From Diatrype stigma (Eukaryota > Ascomycota > Sordariomycetes > Xylariales > Diatrypaceae): a stretch of DNA of 64,000 nucleotides. Location of the stretch: positions 62,001 to 126,000 of the forward strand of contig JAKJXP020000054.1 in assembly GCA_022225965.2 (NCBI GenBank), in the 5' to 3' direction. This document shows, one piece after another, positions 1-13,570 of the stretch (positions are counted from its first letter, which is position 1; every line of letters starts with the position of its first letter). A model generated the notes under the pieces. That model ran no database searches. It saw only the letters and a list, made by a program, of their open reading frames with translations, and was not told the origin of the DNA. Made by a program: the position numbers and the translations under genes.

Positions 1-1956
1 GGGACCGTGCTCGTGCCTTAGGGTCAGGCAGTCTCGGGACCAAGACGTCCGCCGCCTCTACTAACTTCTTCGCCAGTAACAGGGCTGACGCCTGATCGTT
101 CGGGTTGTTCTTGATCACCGCGCGAAGCCGTTCCAGCTCCTCGACTGTGACCGGAGGTTGCTTGTTGGTAGGGGCTGGCGCTCCGGTCTGAGGTGGAGCT
201 TGCGGTCGACCAAGAGCACCAGCTGCGGCAGCTGGCGGTGTGCCACCGTTGTAATTTCGAACCGGAGCTGGTTTATCATTTACACTGACCATGGAATTCT
301 GCATCAAGCCCGGTCGTATAGGGGTTGGGTGTCCAGAGCCCGGTGTTCCAGAAGAATAGCTACCAGGACCTGCTGGCAGGCCTGGCCTTATAGGCGCAGG
401 ATTGTTGGGCAAGCCATGGTCTACAGCTTGGCCATTGTAAGCCTGGAATCCACCAGGAGGAATGACCGGCATATCTGGAGCCATCTCGAATATCGCTGTC
501 TGGGGTTCTCGCAGGTTCGGTTGCGACTTCGCCCGCGACACCTCCGGGAAACGAGCTGGGCCAGGCTGAGGCATGCCAGGCATAACTGGGCCAGGCTGTG
601 GCACGCTAGCTTGGTGCGCTGGTCCTGGTCGCATATGCTGGTCAAATGAAGCCCGCGGCCCATGAGAAGGGATTGCATCGAAATCGGGTATATTGTTTGG
701 CGCATGATTCGGTGGGGGATATTGTTCGCCACTCGCTCTCTGTTCGTCATAGTACGTGTCGTAAAACTCTCCATATTGCCCTCTAGCTGGCTCCTGGTCC
801 CATGCCGGTTCTGGCTGAGGTACAAGTGGAGGCCCTTGTTCGAGGTATGCTCTCTGTGGCGGAACTCGGCCGCCTTGTGCTGTGCTAGGTCGAGGCGGGT
901 GTCGTGGGCTACCAGACGGGGCGCTGGCCATGCGGGATGGAAATCCACCATCGTACATACCCATAGGCGAATCATTATTGGGCATCGTCATACTTCTTGG
1001 TGGAGGTCCGAACCCATTGCGTTCGGGCGACATGGGTCCATCGTATCCCTCATTTTGGTAGCCATAACCCTGGTCTTGCGGCGGCGGTCCTCTCCTCTGA
1101 TCGGGATACCCGTGTGGTTGCGGTCCACGTACACCGCCTCTCTGGCTATCCATCGATGGCCGACCATATTCGTCCATTGATGGTCTCGGCCCTCTTGCCG
1201 TGCCGGGGCTCTGGTGCGGCATCGGAGGCCGTCTTCCCCCATTGATATCCATACCACCCATGCGATCACTGATATCTTGGTCTTGGTCGAAATCGGGTCT
1301 TCTGCTCGGCCCGGGAAAAGAAGGGAAGGGACCAGCTTGTTCGTTCGGCGGTCCACGACGATTCACTGAGAACATTAGTTACCGAATTAGATTTGCCTAC
1401 TACACAGAAAGGGCAAGGGTAGGGTCATGCGGGCAGATAGGCAGGCAGAGCCTATTTCATCAACAAACGCACAATACTTACTATTTGGATTCATAGTTGC
1501 TGCACGATCTGAAGGACCAGGTCTACCTCTACCAGGAGGTGGATAGCCACGTCCAGGGCCTGGCGGTGCAGGACCACCTCGAGGGCCCCTCATTGGACCA
1601 CCACGACCACCAGGCGGAGGACGACCTCCTCTACCAGGACCATAAGGCCCGGGACCGCGTCCAGGACCAGGTGCTGGTCCGGGTCCGCCATACATATCCT
1701 GTTGAGGATAGCCTTGATCCGGGGGTGGTCTTCCTCTACCGTAACTCATTTCCTGCGGCGGTGAGCCAAAGTCCTGTTGTGCATATCCGCCATCGTACTG
1801 ATCGTATTCATAGCTATTGTATTCGTCGCCGTATGGCTCGTATTGTTGCTGTCTCGGTGGCGCATAACCAGGTCCCGGCCCTCCTCCTCTTCTCGGTGCA
1901 TGTTGCGGGCCCGGGTAAGGACGTTGTCCGGGATATCCACCACCGTTATATGCCAT
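1..1956 (-). CDS. Skt5/Chs4-type chitin synthase activator, N-terminal part (runs off left edge)
   Basis: Exons 1956..1482 and 1365..<1; intron 1481..1366 has donor GTAAGT and acceptor CTCAG, and the join recreates an ATG codon. The first ~430 residues are disordered and rich in Pro, Gly, Gln, Tyr and Arg (start MAYNGGGYPGQRPY). Near the window edge the sequence becomes ordered and helical: EELERLRAVIKNN, then LLLAKKLVEAADVLV and LPDPKARARS. This is the stretch that precedes the Sel1-like repeats in fungal Skt5/Chs4-type proteins, which recruit and activate chitin synthase at the plasma membrane and bud neck or septum. The Sel1 repeats themselves would lie beyond base 1 and are not seen. The start at 1956 was chosen because conserved-looking low-complexity sequence begins there; the frame stays open upstream to 2289, probably by chance. 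Family assignment is from recall of the pre-Sel1 motif; which Skt5 paralogue this is cannot be told. Confidence 0.72.
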
Positions 1957-4930
1957 CTTGCTTGGTTGCGCTGTTACCAAAAGGAATGCGACCAGCTCCT
2001 GGTATATAAGTGCCGAATGATGAAATATCGTTCGCCGAGGGTCTAGTGTTGTCCGTTGCCGGTTGACACTGCACCCGGGTTGCAATGTTAGGTGTCTCGG
2101 GCGGTTCTGCCGTGAAAGATGCCGTGAAAGAAAGTGAAATCCGAGGTCAACAATTGATGGTGCGAGCACTACGCGGTAATGCTCAATACCTACTTGTGCC
2201 TGCACCAGCTCAGACAGAGGCAGAGACAAGCAGCCAGTCAACCAGGTAGATAGATGCCAAACTATGGTGATTAATGAGGTAGTGGGCAAGCTACTTAAGG
2301 ATGATGAAAGGAAGATAGGTCATGAGGGGAACATGCACAGGTGACGGTGGCATGAGTCGTTGATCAACACGGCCAGTGCAGTCAGCTTGACAGAATGCGG
2401 TTGCGGGTTGCGATTCGAGAGGATCGATGTTCGATGTTCGATGTTCCAGGCTCCAGGCCCCAGACTTCAGAGCATGAAAGTGTGTATGTATGTACGAAGT
2501 ACTGATGTAGAGAAACGATTGTCTTGCAAGTCGAACAATAGGCAAGAGGGGAAAAGAAGGCTGCGTCCTATTGTTCTTTGTTCGGCCCCCAGAACAGAAC
2601 GGGCGAAAAGCAGAAACAGGAACTCTCTGAGCCGCTCTCTCGGGGATGCGATTGTCCTGGCAGGAGTTGGTGGTACCGCAGGAGTTGTATTTGCTTAGGG
2701 AGTCCCAATTGTGTGTGTTTCGAGTCGCTGTGGATCGTCGAGGGCAGCGGGGCTTCCGTATGCAGAAACTGTGCCTAACTAACAGTGCTAGCAGCAGGCA
2801 AGAGCTGCCCTTATTGGCTAGAAATCTGAGACGGACACGACGGAACGCGCTACACACACATACATGGATACATCCATGATTCATACATACAGCTAGTCTA
2901 CACCTGCAGGTCACTTCACTACGAATATGGATGTTACCAGGTTTTACCGGGTATTTAGGCAAGTACCTACAGTACACAGTGAGGTGGGCATGTATGTAGG
3001 CAATTCAGGCGTTCCTGTCTGCCTTGTCTGGTAGGTTGTCTGCCTCTCTGTTAATCTGTTAATGACCTGCATATATCCTAGTCTAAAGCTGTTAACTGAA
3101 CGGATGCCTGAGGCAAGGGGTATCGATCAAGAGCCAGTTTCCAGATGCATTTCTGTCTGAATTCAGGCAGTGCTTGCAACGACAGAGATTACATTCGCAT
3201 TGGACGAGTGCCCTGAATTCATTTTCTAACGTGGAAGACCAAGAGATGCATAAAATCCATAGTTAATTGAATACCCACTTCCATCCATCCTAACAGCAGC
3301 ATTGGTCGTTAGTCGTAGAATCCGCAGCTGCCGTGATCCGTCTTGTCCATTTATTTCCATTAGAACTGGTAGATACTGGAGCATCTGGTAAATATGTTAC
3401 CATGTGCTTTGTGTCATTTACTTAGGTGGTTATGTCATCTCATTCAACTTTCAAGATGTATTCCATTTAATCACAAAAGGGGTTTGATTAAGTAATCACT
3501 TCAAAGCCTTGCAATGTGCTTCTTCATTTGTTCTAAACTTAATATTAAATAATGAATAAATCCCTAAGCCATAGGATCATGACACAGTTTTATCGTATCC
3601 AACCATAAGCCACCCATAAATACAGCAACTTATGTAGCAGCAAAACGTTGAATGAAAGGGTTAACTTATCTTCGTTCTATGGGTCTGGGTATTGTGGTTA
3701 CCCATACCCAAAGGGCATTGGAACTCACTCTATGACATTCCTCAGCCCATTTGACAACTGCGCGTTCAAACTGCTGAGCCCCTGAAAATCATTTGATTGT
3801 TGGCTAACTAAACCCCGACTCCCAATCGCTTACCTACTTGCCACACCCCAATAGTTGGATCGATCTAATCTCGCAGCCCAACCATGCCCGGCGCAGCAGC
3901 CAAGCCGATTGCAAGCTGATCGCAAGCTGATGCTCTGCAGTTGGCGCTTGACGGCGGTTAGAAGTCGGTAGGGCATGCACAGCACAGACGGTGGCTGGCG
4001 TTTAGCGCCCTCCAACGGCTTTTGACACTCGATGATGGGCAGCTATAAATAGGAGTGCGCCGGCGCGGCTGCGGGGTGCATTAGTCTGTCTGTCTGTCGT
4101 CGCCGGTCGGGCTCCCATGGAACTTTAGAAATGTCCATTCGACCTACAATAGTAGACTAGTCTGACCCGACCCCTGAAAGACCAACAATGATATTCAGGT
4201 TTTTTTTTTTTCTTCTTCTATCAATTATGATAGGTCGTAAAACCAGGAAAATAACAACGTGGAGGCCGAGTGTATGCATGATAAGCTGAAAAGGAATATA
4301 GCATCACCGGTGAGACTTGCTTGTAAGGCTGAGTCTCTGCGGGCGTGGCGCGGATGTGCCAGTCTGAAACACCCGTCCACCATTGACCGTCCCCGTCCCG
4401 GCATTGCGCGCCTGGCATTATTAACTGCTGCCGAGCTATAACCAGCTACCTGGACTGAACTATCAGAGGAACGACGATCGCGATCGATCTAGAACCAACA
4501 TACATAAGAAGGCCAGTCTCGGTCAGACCCAGACCCCTCCCTGATCGGCATCCGGGCAGAATAGTTACACTGGAGCTCGTAAAAGGATGCGAATGCGAAT
4601 AGAACCTCGTACCTACGGCCATTTTTTAGGAGATGGAAAGCTCACGAGACTCTTGCTACATACATCTGCATGTTTGCTGCTTATTGGCACAGGTGATCTG
4701 AGCTAACCAATGATCTGACCTAGTACGATTGATCACCAGATCCGATTTCGACCCGGAACCCGTATCATTCACTTCGCCCGTAAGCTTATTTTGGGAGGTA
4801 TTCTAACACCACACGCCCATCCCTTACATATGCCAGCTGGTTAGGTAGTCCTCTGGCACGACCAGAACGCAGCAAAGGCAATGTGACACCGATGGATAGA
4901 ACTCCATTGCCAGTCAAACACTCTTTCTCC
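1957..4930. other. Intergenic: upstream region of the Skt5-like gene and 3' flank of the dioxygenase
   Basis: No convincing gene. The first ~1 kb is the presumed promoter and leader of the Skt5-like gene. It contains a short tandem TGTTCGA run near 2426-2447. Roughly 3390-3660 is AT-rich. A TATA-like TATAAATA sits at 4044-4051 on the + strand followed by GC-rich sequence and a GTCT repeat (about 4085-4098), but no ORF of any size follows. T12 occurs at 4200-4211. Open frames such as 2291-2977 (-) and 3830-4441 look like chance ORFs: no recognisable domain and composition like the surrounding non-coding DNA. Confidence 0.6.
4044..4051 (+). promoter_or_regulatory. Orphan TATA-like box
   Basis: Perfect TATAAATA, followed within 10-30 bases by GC-rich sequence. 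No coding gene follows on this strand for over 2 kb. It could belong to a non-coding transcript or be fortuitous. Confidence 0.2.
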
Positions 4931-6294
4931 CTACGGGAGGTCGCCGAAACGATATTGTGCCCAGGCGAAGCTGCCTTCGTGCAACGTCCATGTTCTCTTG
5001 CCGACATCATTGCCCGCAGCACCCGCCGCAACATACACCGGCATCAGGTGATCCATCCGCTAGATTGAAGAAGAAAGGGATTAGTGCAAAGTCTTATAAC
5101 CCCCTTATCAGGTATTGAATGATTCAACAAAACCTACCGGATGAGCTTGTCTCGCGTCCGGACGCCCGGTGATCACCGCCATGCGCACCTGGCGCTCTTG
5201 CGGGGGCGCCTCGACGGCGTCCTTGAGCGCCTCGTCGAAGGACACCGAGTACGGCAGCGGGGTGGGCTGGCCCCGCGTGAGCATGTAGTCCCGCAGGTTG
5301 TGGACGGACATGCCGGCGCCGATGATGACGACGCCCTCGTCGCGCAGCGCCGACACGGCCTGGCCCAGCCGGTAGTGCTTGTCCGGGTCCTCGGACATGT
5401 ACAGGCTCACTTGGACGATGGGCACGTTGAGCGGGTTGTGCTCGGGATGGAAGGCTGGATTAGGTAAGCGGTGGAGGTTCGATCAGTGAATGTGTGAGTA
5501 AAATGCATGGTGATGGGGGGAGGGGAAAGGGGGCGATGATGAATTGGGTGGTGCAGTAATTCTTGATGGTCGTTACGGTGGGAGAGGGACATACCGACGT
5601 TGAACCCAGACCATACGCCGTGGTCCAACCCTCTGGTGACCCCCTGAGACTTGATGCCGGATGCACCCAACATACTCATAATCCTAAAGGCCAGTTCCGG
5701 ATCTCCCCTGTGGGGGTACTGGGCCTTGTAGAATTCCGGCGGGAAGCCATAGAAGCTGGGGTTGCGTTAGCGTGGGTGCATGCTACAAGACTACGAGATG
5801 CGTTTGCGTGCACCTACTCGTAGATCAGCTCCGTGTGCTCGGCTTTGTTGACCAGGATCGTGTTAGGCTCTCCTTCCCAGTGGCCGGAGAACACAACGAT
5901 GGCCTTGGGCTTCACCTTCTGTGTGATCTCCTTTCCAATGTTCTGGAGGATGGGGTACACGGGATGACGGGTATTATATTGGACGTCCGGCTAAGTCATA
6001 ACTCGAGTGTCAGCCAGCCACATTACCTACGTACGCAGACATCAGAACAGAGAGGCTCCCTCTACTTACTCCCCCGTGGCTGAAGAAGTAGACGGGTGCT
6101 TTGGAAGGCATTGTGTCCGTAGAAACCCTTCTTGTAAGTTGGTAGTGCCCAATAAAGGAAGATACAAATTTCAATGCTGGATATGTCGAGGATAGGAGGC
6201 CCAACGATAGTCGGTTCGAGAATAGGATAGCCAGGATTGCGACGATAATTGCAATTAGCAGTATCGGTATTCTGAGAGAGTGATTCCCGGCCAT
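4931..6294 (-). CDS. LigB/DODA-type extradiol ring-cleavage dioxygenase with N-terminal membrane anchor
   Basis: Exons 6294..6070, 5990..5818, 5755..5595, 5454..5138 and 5059..4931 (225+173+161+317+129 nt) give 334 aa with consistent phases. The family (class III extradiol dioxygenases, 4,5-DOPA dioxygenase type) opens catecholic rings using Fe or Zn. Visible conserved residues: SHGGP (His73, split by intron 1 between GG and P), FSGHWEG (His112), GLDHGVW (His178) and GMSVHNLRD (His238), plus DFYGFPPEFY and a C-terminal GAAGNDVGKR...WAQYRFGD. Residues 10-26 form a strongly hydrophobic helix, absent from ordinary soluble members. Internal Met62 (6111, MPSKAPVYFF) is where most relatives start and would give a normal 273-aa enzyme. 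It is divergently transcribed from the thioesterase at 6861. Substrate cannot be read from sequence; DOPA, protocatechuate and other catechols are possible. Confidence 0.92.
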
Positions 6295-7918
<1,624 letters not shown>

Positions 7919-9454
7919 CCTGAGCTATGAAGCAGATGAGCCATGAGATAGATGGCCTGGGTATTAGATGCTAGTATGTGTCTACTACATACACACAGAG
8001 TACACACCAAAACAGGCTGATAGGCTAATGGCCTACGGTAACGCACTGTGGAGATGACTTGGTGGGCGCATATAGAGGTTTCATACGGAAACAGCCTCCG
8101 ATGTTCGGCGGCAGCACCAGCGAAGATCCTGGTCATCAGGTACCAGACCTACAATGTCGGAACGTGAGCAGACTACGGTTCTTGAGAGCTACAAGCCTAT
8201 ATTTTCAGCATGTTCCTCCCATGCAATTAGGGTGTATTAACTCTGGCATGCAGTTATATTACGTTCTCTAGAAACAAGTTTAGACAGAGAGTCAATAGAT
8301 GTGATGGACGAGCTTTATACACAATTGATAAACGCTATCCATCCCAGCCCCGAGATGTGATTCGACCCCTGGAGATATAAGTTTCAAGGTTATGTTTCTG
8401 TAATGTCAACTTGGCACGCTTGGATACACTGTCAAGGACCCCTATTCCAACTCAGGACGGACCCGAGCGTAGCCAACGAGTAGCATCCATTCTGTTCACA
8501 GTGAACGTGCTAACAGTGGATTGGTGACTACTGGGCTGCCCCTATAACATTGCATGGGATCTATCTGGAATTGGAAGTCTGGTCAGACGGTAAGCGACCG
8601 ATTTCGTAACGTGGCGTATGCTTGGCTGCGGCTGGTTAAGTCGGCTGGTTGGTGGGCACTAATTGTCATTCCGGGGTTGTGATGCAGGATCTCGGGATCA
8701 ATAACCTGTAGGTAAGTTAGGTACTTGATAGTGGACGGAATTATGTTCCATCACCCCGCGTTTTCCGTCGAACCACACGGGATTTGATTCGATTGGCCAA
8801 TTTGAAAGAATGATTTGAAAGTTTGAATTTGGGTATTTGGGCCGATAGAAAACCTTTTACGTTAACTCGACCAAATGGCTGCCGATTAGCTGCTTATGCG
8901 TGATCTATCAAGTATTTGTTTATAATACTCTTTGGACGAGTTGCCGAGAAAATACTCTTTTGTTCTGGTGAAAATGCTAGAGTTGCTAGATTACCCGCGA
9001 ACCGGGCCCAAGTTTACCTACGGCCTACGTACTTGTTACCTACTTGTATATGTCCGGCGCCACTAAATATTGACGTCAACATGAGCAGTAGTTGTTACCG
9101 ATATCTTCTTACCCCCCAATAAGTTTTTGACAGGCGTGCAAATTCGCCGGAATGCGACTTGATGTCATCCATGGATTCTTGGATAGTAGGCAATGATAGA
9201 TCTTGTAGTAGTGGGTTTGCTATCGCAGAATTTGCCGAAGTACTTATACGTGCCGTTCACATACATACTCAGGTAGGCTATAAATAAGTAAGTAGGCCTA
9301 CAGCTAGGCCATCCGGACCATTTCTTGACTTTCTCTCTCTCTTCCCCTCGTAAAACCCACCTCATCGTTGAGTTCTGTATTTGTGCCGCCTTACCTGTGC
9401 CGCCACGCTCGAGACATCTGCTATATTCAGGATCATCGTTATCGTAACTCCAGG
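7919..9454. other. Intergenic, no gene seen
   Basis: AT-rich in its second half (about 8700-9120). Only short chance ORFs, such as 8059-8271 and 8916-9122, without domains. The right end is the promoter of the dehydratase-like gene and contains the TATA box listed separately. Confidence 0.55.
9279..9286 (+). promoter_or_regulatory. TATA-like box of the dehydratase-like gene
   Basis: TATAAATA lies 176 bases before the preferred start codon at 9455. CT-rich leader sequence (about 9320-9350, CTTTCTCTCTCTCTTCCCC) follows, a common arrangement at fungal transcription starts. Confidence 0.4.
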
Positions 9455-10483
9455 ATGCCTATAGAGTACCAAGGGGCCAAGGTGCCAACAAGCTTTGCAT
9501 CATGCAGCATCGGACACAAGGAGTCCCACACGTTCCCTCTGAAGCTCAAGGCGATCGCGGATGCTGGATTCGACGGGATCGAGCTCGCCATGACCGATCT
9601 CCTAGCGTACGGAAAGGTACTAAACGGGACCGCGCCAGCCTGGGAAGACTTCGACGCTTTCGTGGAGATTGCAAAAGTCGCTAGGGAGCAGGCCAAGCAG
9701 CACAACCTGACGATCATCATGCTGCAGTCCTTCGCCCACCTGGAGGGCTGGCCGAAGGGTAGCAAGGAGCGGGAAACCGCTTTCAACCGCGCCCGGGGCT
9801 ACATGCGCATCATGGAGGCCGCCGGCACGGACATGCTGCAGATAGGGTCGTCGGACGTGCCGGAGATCGCTGCCGCGTCGTTCGACGACCTAGTGGGCGA
9901 CCTCGCCGAGCTGGCCGACATCTTCGCGACCAAGGGCTTCCGCATCGCGTACGAGAACTGGTGCTGGGCCACCCACGCCCCCGACTGGAAGGACGTGTGG
10001 CGCATCGTCGAGAAGGTCGACCGCCCCAACGTCGGCCTGTGCCTCGACACGTGCCAGAGCGCCGGCGGCGAGTGGGCCGACCCGACGACCAAATCCGGGC
10101 TCATCGAGGAGGAGGGCCTCACGCGGGAGGCGCTCGAGGCGCGGTGGCGGCAGAGCCTCGAGGACCTGGCGCGCACCGTCCCCGGCGACAAGATCTACGT
10201 GCTGCAGGTCTCCGACGGGTACCGGATGGATCCCCCGCTGGAAAACAAGGTGAACGAGAAGGGGATGCGTCCCCGGTACCAGTGGTCCGTGGACTACCGG
10301 CCGCTGCCCTTCGATGGCGGCTACTTGCCCGTGACGGACTTCAGCGATGCGGTGCTGAAGACGGGGTTCAGGGGCTGGTACTCGGTCGAGGTGTTCGACT
10401 CCAAGGCGCCGCAGAAATACGACGACATGGGCGAGTTCGCGAAAAAGGCGCTGTCGTCTCTGGAAAAGCTCTTGCATAAGTGA
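9455..10483 (+). CDS. 3-dehydroshikimate dehydratase-like / xylose isomerase-like TIM-barrel protein
   Basis: Single exon, 342 aa from MPIEYQGAKVP; the frame is open to an upstream ATG at 9368, but those 29 residues look like leader. The fold is the AP-endonuclease-2/xylose isomerase-like TIM barrel: opening strand TSFASCSIG, then AGFDGIEL, and the expected acidic and polar metal-site residues at barrel strand ends, AYENW (Glu), LCLDTC (Asp), VLQVSDG (Gln/Asp) and SVEVFD (Glu). Fungal proteins of this kind are annotated as 3-dehydroshikimate dehydratase (qa-4/quiC type), which converts 3-dehydroshikimate to protocatechuate. The superfamily also holds sugar epimerases, so the reaction is not certain. 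GC-rich, strongly biased codon use. No quinate-cluster genes lie beside it. Confidence 0.82.
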   Translation: MPIEYQGAKVPTSFASCSIGHKESHTFPLKLKAIADAGFDGIELAMTDLLAYGKVLNGTAPAWEDFDAFVEIAKVAREQAKQHNLTIIMLQSFAHLEGWPKGSKERETAFNRARGYMRIMEAAGTDMLQIGSSDVPEIAAASFDDLVGDLAELADIFATKGFRIAYENWCWATHAPDWKDVWRIVEKVDRPNVGLCLDTCQSAGGEWADPTTKSGLIEEEGLTREALEARWRQSLEDLARTVPGDKIYVLQVSDGYRMDPPLENKVNEKGMRPRYQWSVDYRPLPFDGGYLPVTDFSDAVLKTGFRGWYSVEVFDSKAPQKYDDMGEFAKKALSSLEKLLHK

Positions 10484-11009
10484 TTGGAGGCACATAGGGG
10501 TAAGACATAACACCTTGTTGTTCTGCGCTCCAGGATTTAGTTTAGCGTACGAGCCTTTTTGTCTATTAGCTATCTTTTGCGTGAATGCAAGGGCCTGTCG
10601 AGAGTATAACATATTACAACATCGAGAATGTCATTGTATAAGCAGTTTTCTAGATTACGACACGGTTGCTGCCTATATTACTTTCAACTCCATGTCTTCA
10701 TCTGACATTATCTTTGTCCTTTCCCACGCTAGTCTCGCGACCGAACAGATTTGTCCTACATATGGTCCTGTGGCTCTGTGGCGCTTCCACAACGTCATCC
10801 ATTGTTACCAGTCGAGTCAAGGTGATTTACTCACACACATACACCCTTCTACCCAGCAGCGTCTTGGTCCCATGGCCAAATGAATCTCACGCTGATAGTT
10901 ATATAGGCCATCATTTTTGGTAGGATTTCAGAAACTCCAGTCTGAATTTAGATAACATATGCACATGGCGTAACCTAGAACTACAACCTACCACGACGTT
11001 CTCGATGCT
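10484..11009. other. Intergenic, no gene seen
   Basis: 526 bases serving as 3' flank of the dehydratase-like gene and promoter of the oxysterol-binding protein. Short AT-rich ORFs only. Confidence 0.6.
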
Positions 11010-12278
11010 ATGGCTAAACCACAGTCGAACATCTCACAGATCAAGGATTTCCTAGCCTATATAACAACCGTGAAGGGGGATCTCTCCAACATCACCGCGC
11101 CGCCGTCCGTGCTCTCCCCAAAGTCCGTCACGGAGATACCGGGTTCCTGGGCAGAACGGCACGAGCTGTTCTTGCTCCCGCCACAGGAAAGGGACCCCGC
11201 GCGGCGTGCGCTTCTGGTGCTGAAGAACTACCTCTGCAGTCTCAAGCGGCAGACCTATACGGCTGCGTCCGAGGGTTCCGATGGCGGCGCCAAGAAACCG
11301 TTGAACGCTTTCCTGGGGGAGCTATTCCTCGGCACTTTCCAGGGCAACGACGGGAGCGAAACGCGACTGATTTCGGAGCAAGTGTCGCACCACCCGCCTG
11401 TGACGGCATGCGTCATGTACAACGAGCAGCACGGGATATCCTCCTCTGGGTATATTGCGCAAGAGACGAGCTTCAGCCCGACCAGCGGGATCAAGGTGAA
11501 ACAGATTGGCCACAGCATCCTTCGCGACGAACGACATAGAGAGAGCCACCTCATGACCTTCCCAACGATGGCCATCAAGGGGCTGCTCTCCGGTAATCCC
11601 TATCCGGAGCTAGAGGGCACTTGCTACATCTGTTCGAGCTCCGGGTACCTTGCCACGATCAAATTCCAGGGCAAGAACAGTCTGGGTATGGGGGCAAAGA
11701 ACAGCGTAAACGCTAGGATAACAAACATCAGGGACCGGGGTAGGGCGGTGTTTGAGGTCAATGGGCAGTGGAGCTCACGGCTTACGACTCGCGCCTGCAG
11801 CGGCAGCAGCAGTGCCAATGAGATCCTTGAGGAGTTTGCCGTGGATGACATACCGCTCGCGGAGCTCCACGTGAAGCCGCCCGAGGAGCAGAGTCCCTGG
11901 GAGTCGAGGCGGGCATGGGCCGCCGTCACCAGCGGCATTGCCGAGGGCAGCCTGGGCCAGATCGGCGACGCCAAAAGCGCTATCGAGGAGGCGCAGCGGG
12001 AAATGCGCGAGGCGGAGAGCGCAGCCGGTATCGAGTGGCCGACGGTGTTCTTCCGCAGGTCCCCGTCGTCGTCCTCCCAGCCAAGACATCAGGAGTTCGA
12101 ACTCCTGGCGCAGATCATCCCCGACACGGACAAAGAAGGGGCGGCATTGCTACGGCCGGAGAGGACGGCGGGCGTGTGGAGATTCGTCGGGGTCGGCCCG
12201 GCTGAACGCCTCCTTCGGGACGGATCGCATTACCATAGTCCGGTGGAACCTACTACTCGAATAGGGGAAGAGCTGTAG
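11010..12278 (+). CDS. Oxysterol-binding protein (Osh4/Kes1-like)
   Basis: Single exon, 422 aa. The family fingerprint EQVSHHPP is present at residues 123-130, and the lid-adjacent phosphoinositide-binding motif appears as KPLNAFLGE at 96-104 (usual form KPxNPxLGE). The size and lack of PH or ankyrin domains match the short Osh4/Kes1 group, which exchanges sterol and PI4P between membranes, ER to Golgi or plasma membrane. Near the C-terminus there is the expected helical, charged stretch (SAIEEAQREMREAESAAGIE) followed by a divergent tail with a Ser/Pro-rich insertion. The N-terminal helix SQIKDFLAYITTVKGDLS may serve as the lid. No anchor or signal peptide. The neighbours do not suggest a shared job, although an Erg26-like gene lies 8 kb away. 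Confidence 0.92.
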   Translation: MAKPQSNISQIKDFLAYITTVKGDLSNITAPPSVLSPKSVTEIPGSWAERHELFLLPPQERDPARRALLVLKNYLCSLKRQTYTAASEGSDGGAKKPLNAFLGELFLGTFQGNDGSETRLISEQVSHHPPVTACVMYNEQHGISSSGYIAQETSFSPTSGIKVKQIGHSILRDERHRESHLMTFPTMAIKGLLSGNPYPELEGTCYICSSSGYLATIKFQGKNSLGMGAKNSVNARITNIRDRGRAVFEVNGQWSSRLTTRACSGSSSANEILEEFAVDDIPLAELHVKPPEEQSPWESRRAWAAVTSGIAEGSLGQIGDAKSAIEEAQREMREAESAAGIEWPTVFFRRSPSSSSQPRHQEFELLAQIIPDTDKEGAALLRPERTAGVWRFVGVGPAERLLRDGSHYHSPVEPTTRIGEEL

Positions 12279-13570
12279 ACATGGTTGTCTTAGAAGTGGC
12301 TGGCCCTAGAACTTCGGATGATGATTTACATTGAGAATTTGTATATTCTGACCGACAAAGGCCATTTAGCCAAGTCGTGTGTACTTTTGATCGATATTTT
12401 TACTTCGAAGTTATGTAGGATATTCCCAACAATCGAATTGTATCTAGTTCCGCGACGATGAACCACCACCAGCCTGTTGCTGTGGTCTTCGCATCAGCGC
12501 CTAGACGTCATCCCAGGTAAAGACGTGGATTGTATCGTTAGTAGATAAAGTGTTGTACTGATCCGATCCGATCCAGTCTGTATTATTACAACTCGACTGC
12601 CCGACACCTCCGAGGTAGAATATGGTACCACTGCCCATGACTTTACATACTTTCGAGGGTGTCCCGAAAGATCATTTCTACCTACGAACTCGCAGCGAAG
12701 GCGAAAGTCAGTGAGGATACCGTGTTGTCATTACTTGACAACATATGTTGAGAGCCACATACAATGAAGTTTAGATACACGCAGCTAGTCTTTACCCGTG
12801 TCAACGAGAAGACCCATCTTGCAGCTGAGACTGGCAAAAGGAAAAGATGTCTAGTGATGACATGTGCCACTGATGATACTCTAGAATCGAAACAATTACC
12901 CACCTAATAAACTATACGTCGTTTATGCATGATGCAGGTAGGCTTTCCGGCGGCAGCGCTAATAGATTTAGAGTATGGCGGGTACTCACGGAACGGCAGT
13001 GCGGACCGAAGTAGTGGGTCTTACCTCCGGCGCGGGCGGCAACGCTAACGCCAAGCACCGTGAACACCTACCCGATGCAAGTTACCTAAGCAGCAGGGGT
13101 GATTTGTCTCTTTCTTTTTCTCCTTCCCAACTCGGCATTTCCCGTTCAGTAACCCCTGCCATGTCGTGATCTCGAAGGGCGTTTGCGTCTACATGACGAC
13201 CCGCAGGGCGCATGTCGGCGAAGTGAATCCGCCAAGGCTGGATGCATTCTTCACTTGACATGTTGGTGCCCGTTAGACGATGTTGTAACTAGATTGCCTA
13301 GAAGCCCCGGTCCTAATACATCCAGCGTCCTGGTGCTTTGGTACATTGGTGATGATGGCGACAACGCTATTCAAGTTCGAACGGTTCCAGCGACATACTA
13401 CGTAAGATGCGTTGGAGTAATCCTACTTATCTCATCGGCTAGGGGGCTGTTTGAAGGGAACTACTCTGCCGCTTGCTCGACATCTCTAGTCTTATGAACC
13501 TGTGAATTTTAGAGTCGCAGTCTTCTTGGATTTTGCACATAAGCACATGGCAAGTAATGATTGTTAGCAA
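12279..13570. other. Intergenic, no gene seen
   Basis: 3' flanks of two convergent genes. Short frames (12682-12903 -, 12975-13169 +, 13183-13497 +) have no recognisable domain, no neighbouring splice-compatible exons and non-coding composition. Confidence 0.55.

Noticed and set aside
1957..2289. In-frame N-terminal extension of the Skt5-like protein from an ATG at 2289
   Set aside because: The extra 111 codons look non-coding. A recognisable low-complexity start begins at 1956.
2291..2977. 228-codon ORF on the minus strand
   Set aside because: No domain, Arg/Ser/Cys-rich translation typical of non-coding DNA, and it lies in the promoter of the Skt5-like gene.
9368..9454. Upstream ATG extending the dehydratase-like protein by 29 residues
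   Set aside because: The extra residues lack conservation-like features; the TIM-barrel start fits MPIEYQGAKVP at 9455.
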